Shown here one piece after another: positions 61,934-64,000 of a stretch of DNA of 64,000 bases. Source of the stretch: Sphingomonas sp. PL-96 (GTDB taxonomy: Bacteria; Pseudomonadota; Alphaproteobacteria; Sphingomonadales; Sphingomonadaceae). Both the position numbers and the translations under genes were made by a program. The stretch covers positions 1 through 64,000 of the forward strand of contig NZ_JAJFET010000009.1 of NCBI RefSeq assembly GCF_020707215.1. Reading direction: 5' to 3'. Positions within the stretch are counted from its first letter, which is position 1; each line of letters begins with the position of its first letter. The notes below the pieces were generated by a model. That model worked only from the letters and a program-made list of their open reading frames with translations, searched no databases and was not told the origin of the DNA.

Positions 61934-62152
61934 TCATCGCAATCGCGGCTCATTGGCCTCGTCAACCCTGTAGAAGATGGGGTTGCGCTGCCATTCGGCG
62001 ATGGCGGAGGTGCGCCAGCCGACGCAGCGGGTGCTGAGCTGGGCCTGGCGCGGGAGGCTGCCGTCGGCGACCTTGCGGTAGAGCGTCGAGCGGCTGAGGC
62101 CCGTGAGATCGAGCACGGCGTTCAGGCCAAGGATGCGGTCGGACTCCGTCAT
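61934..62152 (-). CDS. AlpA-family excisionase-like regulator
   Basis: 72 residues from ATG 62152. 'ILGLNAVLDLTGLSRSTLYR' and 'KVADGSLPRQAQLSTRCVGW' with 'AIAEWQRN' form the winged helix of AlpA/phage excisionases: LTGLSRSTLY recognition helix, then the 'GW' wing. Such proteins activate integrase or excision genes of integrative elements. Divergent from ardC across a 508-base GC-rich gap. Confidence 0.85.
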   Translation of the reverse strand: MTESDRILGLNAVLDLTGLSRSTLYRKVADGSLPRQAQLSTRCVGWRTSAIAEWQRNPIFYRVDEANEPRLR

Positions 62153-62660
62153 GGCAGGTCTCCGGTTGGATGATGTGAGTGTCTGCCGACCGGGGTGGGA
62201 TCGTCTCGCCTGCGGCTGCAATGGAGCCGGTTCTTAAGGTCACCAGCAAGGTGCCGAGGGGCACCACAAAATCTGCTCGATCGATTTCAAGGAAGAAGGG
62301 CAGGGGGCTGCCGTCCCCCGCTGCGCGGGGCCGCGCTGCCATGCTGCGCACCGGGCCGGCGGTGCCGTCCCGGCCCATGCGGGTGTGCATCGCTGACGGA
62401 GGGGCCGCGGTGCCGCGGCGGGCGGACGCCCGCAGGTGCGGGCGGCGTCGTGCCTCCGGCATCGAAAGGTGGCGGGGGTGGGCGTCGCTTGCCCGTAGTC
62501 CCGCCGCGGCGGGCAGCAAGCCGCTGGCGCGGCTCCTGCACGGTGTTGCGGCCCCAAGGGGTGCTCCCCGCCGCTCGTGCGGGCCTGCCGGGTGCGCTCC
62601 TGCCGCCCACCTCCGCCACTTCCGGCGCCGGTTGCGGTGGTCTGGAAGGAGCAAGAGGAC
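62153..62660. other. Hairpin-rich, very GC-rich leader between alpA and ardC, no gene seen
   Basis: It contains several perfect stems, among them CCCCGC-TGC-GCGGGG (62316-62330), paired CCGCGG palindromes (62405-62418) and GCGGGC-GGAC-GCCCGC (62418-62433). No frame looks coding. AAGGAG and AGAGG lie just before the ardC ATG. See findings for a possible role in single-stranded DNA transcription. Confidence 0.5.
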
Positions 62661-63560
62661 ATGGCGCGCGAGACCAACCGGCAGGATCTTTACAGCGAGG
62701 TCACCAACCGCATCATCGCCGAGATGGAAGAGGGGCGGCTGCCCTGGGTGAAGCCCTGGGACAGCGCGGCGTGCGATTGTACCCTGCCGCACAACGCGGG
62801 CACGGGGCGGCGTTACTCGGGGATCAACATCCTCATCCTGTGGGCAGCGGCGGTCGAAGGCGGCTATGCGTCGCAGCGCTGGCTTACCTTCCGGCAGGCA
62901 CAGGCACTCGGCGGCAGCGTCCGCAAGGGCGAGAAGGGAACCACCGTCTGCTATGCCGACCGCTTCGCCCCCAAGGGCGAGGATGCGCGCGCGGCCGACG
63001 AGGATCGCGAGGCGCGCACGGTGGCGTTTCTCAAGCGCTTCACCGTCTTCAACATCGACCAGTGTGACGGGCTGCCGGACAAGATCACCGCACCCACAGC
63101 GCCGCTGCCGGAGCAGGAGGCGATCCCACGTGCCGAAGCGCTGATGGCGGCGAGCGGGGCAAGCATCCGCATCGGCGGCGACCACGCCTTCTATGCGCCC
63201 GTGCTCGACACGGTGCAGCTGCCGCCGCAACAGGCGTTCCGCGACCAGGTCAACTACTACGGGACGGCGCTGCACGAGCTCGGCCACTGGACCGGGCACC
63301 GCAGCCGGCTCGACCGCGACCAGACCGGCAAGTACGGTAGCAACGCCTATGCGCGCGAGGAGTTGGTCGCCGAGCTGTGCGCGGCGTTCAGCTGTGCGAG
63401 CCTCGGCATCGAACCGACGGTTCGGCACGCCGACTATGTCGCGTGCTGGCTCGACGTGCTGCGCGAGGATGCGCGCGCGATCTTCCGGGCGGCGAGTGCT
63501 GCAAGCAAGGCGGCGGACTATCTGCTCGCCTTCGCACCCGAGGCGGAGCCGCAGCCGTGA
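62661..63560 (+). CDS. ardC: ArdC-type antirestriction protein
   Basis: 299 residues. The N-terminal ssDNA-binding domain starts 'DLYSEVTNRIIAEMEEGRLP' and 'WVKPWD', with 'RRYSGINILILW', 'WLTFRQAQALGGSVRKGEKG' and 'VFNIDQCDGLP'. The C-terminal metallopeptidase-like domain has 'YYGTALHELGHWTGHRSRLD' (HExxH plus a third His) and 'YAREELVAELCAAF' with the downstream Glu. ArdC proteins protect incoming mobile DNA from restriction during transfer. This supports a conjugative or mobilisable element. Confidence 0.93.
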   Translation: MARETNRQDLYSEVTNRIIAEMEEGRLPWVKPWDSAACDCTLPHNAGTGRRYSGINILILWAAAVEGGYASQRWLTFRQAQALGGSVRKGEKGTTVCYADRFAPKGEDARAADEDREARTVAFLKRFTVFNIDQCDGLPDKITAPTAPLPEQEAIPRAEALMAASGASIRIGGDHAFYAPVLDTVQLPPQQAFRDQVNYYGTALHELGHWTGHRSRLDRDQTGKYGSNAYAREELVAELCAAFSCASLGIEPTVRHADYVACWLDVLREDARAIFRAASAASKAADYLLAFAPEAEPQP

Positions 63561-63766
63561 GCTGCGCGCGAGCGCTGCAGGCGATGGCACGCGCGTGGCG
63601 GGCGCTGCCCGAGCGCGACCGCGCGGTCTTCGCAGCCGTGCGGTTCGAAGATCTCGACTATGACGAAGCCGCCGAGCGTCAGGGCTGCACCACCGACGAG
63701 GTGGAGCGCGTCATCGCCCGCGTGCTCGTTGCGCTCGATGATGCCGCCGAGTGCGCGCAAGAGTGA
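63557..63766 (+). CDS. Sigma-70 region 4-like helix-turn-helix protein
   Basis: 69 residues from GTG 63557 overlapping the ardC stop (GTGA). 'ALPERDRAVFAAVRFEDLDY' and 'DEAAERQGCTTDEVERVIAR' resemble region 4 of sigma factors, with no region 2. It may be a small DNA-binding regulator of element genes. Confidence 0.75.
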   Translation: MSCARALQAMARAWRALPERDRAVFAAVRFEDLDYDEAAERQGCTTDEVERVIARVLVALDDAAECAQE

Positions 63767-63840
63767 ACCCGACATCCTCGCCCGGAGCGCTGCTCCGGGC
63801 GAGGATGTACGCAGCCGTAACGGTTCGATAGGAAGACAAG

Positions 63841-64000
63841 ATGCGCAGCGATCTCGATCATCTGCCCGACCGCAAGCGACGCGACCTCGAACGCATCGTG
63901 GAGGTGCTGTTCTCCGAGTTCGAGCAGGCGACCTCGCTGTCGACGCAGAACTGGCGGCGGCAGGGCCGCATCCTCAAGGTGATCCTCTACGGCTCCTATG
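63841..64000 (+). CDS. Nucleotidyltransferase-domain protein, 3'-truncated by window edge
   Basis: 53 residues visible from ATG 63841: 'LERIVEVLFSEFEQATSLST' then 'RILKVILYGSYG'. The 'LYGS(Y)' turn is the first catalytic motif of MNT-type nucleotidyltransferases. Homologues that begin 'MRSDLDHLP' carry an MNT domain followed by a HEPN domain and are found on plasmids and ICEs; the HEPN part is outside the window. A possible toxin-antitoxin-like fusion. Confidence 0.75.
   Translation, partial: MRSDLDHLPDRKRRDLERIVEVLFSEFEQATSLSTQNWRRQGRILKVILYGSY

Noticed and set aside
1..64000. CRISPR arrays
   Set aside because: No series of regularly spaced direct repeats and no cas genes were seen.

Overview
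This window is high-GC chromosomal DNA, most likely from a Sphingomonas-type alphaproteobacterium (Sphingomonadales). Supporting signs are four TonB-dependent receptors, a very large NAD-dependent glutamate dehydrogenase, a potassium-independent membrane pyrophosphatase, orphan cobS/cobT genes, short-form hisG, an alphaproteobacterial-type PAS protein, and the minus-strand gene order bolA-GST-hisG-hisD-nusB-thiL, then hppA, infA-maf-RNase-yacG. Species is inferred from gene content only.

Layout. 0-12.2 kb: the C-terminal end of a TonB-like protein, a two-domain M16 zinc peptidase, small exported proteins, an outer-membrane barrel, an FAA-hydrolase-family enzyme, a TonB-dependent receptor with a perfect palindrome upstream, a class A beta-lactamase-like lipoprotein and an M14 carboxypeptidase. 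12.2-13.3 kb: sparse DNA ending in an IS3-family transposase remnant. 13.3-28.3 kb: a self-contained amino-sugar cluster. It encodes an AgaR-like DeoR repressor, two TonB-dependent receptors, a Tat-exported clan GH-D glycosidase, a DMT permease, a BadF-type sugar kinase, AgaS, a GatZ/AgaZ-like protein, a HAD phosphatase and an exported amidohydrolase. Three intergenic sites with a five-base-period TTTCG-type repeat look like operators of the repressor. The simplest reading is uptake and breakdown of N-acetylgalactosamine-containing glycans. No recognisable deacetylase of the NagA/AgaA type and no GatY/KbaY aldolase are in the cluster. It is followed by a TnpB remnant and a tRNA-Phe whose 3' end faces it.

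29.6-43.7 kb: housekeeping genes (yacG, RNase E/G, maf, infA, hppA, thiL, nusB, hisD, hisG, bolA, a J-domain protein), then a small operon of VOC, DUF1428, GST and frameshifted DUF4287 genes divergent from an HxlR regulator. 43.7-53.7 kb: cobS-cobT-RHH, a lower-GC patch with three small orphan genes separated by a short repeated phrase, the large glutamate dehydrogenase and a PAS protein.

53.9-64 kb: a tRNA-Thr followed directly by a P4-type integrase, a five-gene siderophore uptake operon with overlapping reading frames (receptor, esterase, two small membrane proteins, PepSY protein), and then mobile-element functions (zinc-ribbon protein, AlpA-type regulator, ArdC antirestriction protein, sigma-region-4-like protein, nucleotidyltransferase). 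This is probably the left part of an integrative element whose other end is outside the window.

All calls come from reading sequence and translations by eye. No database search was run, so family names rest on recognised motifs.
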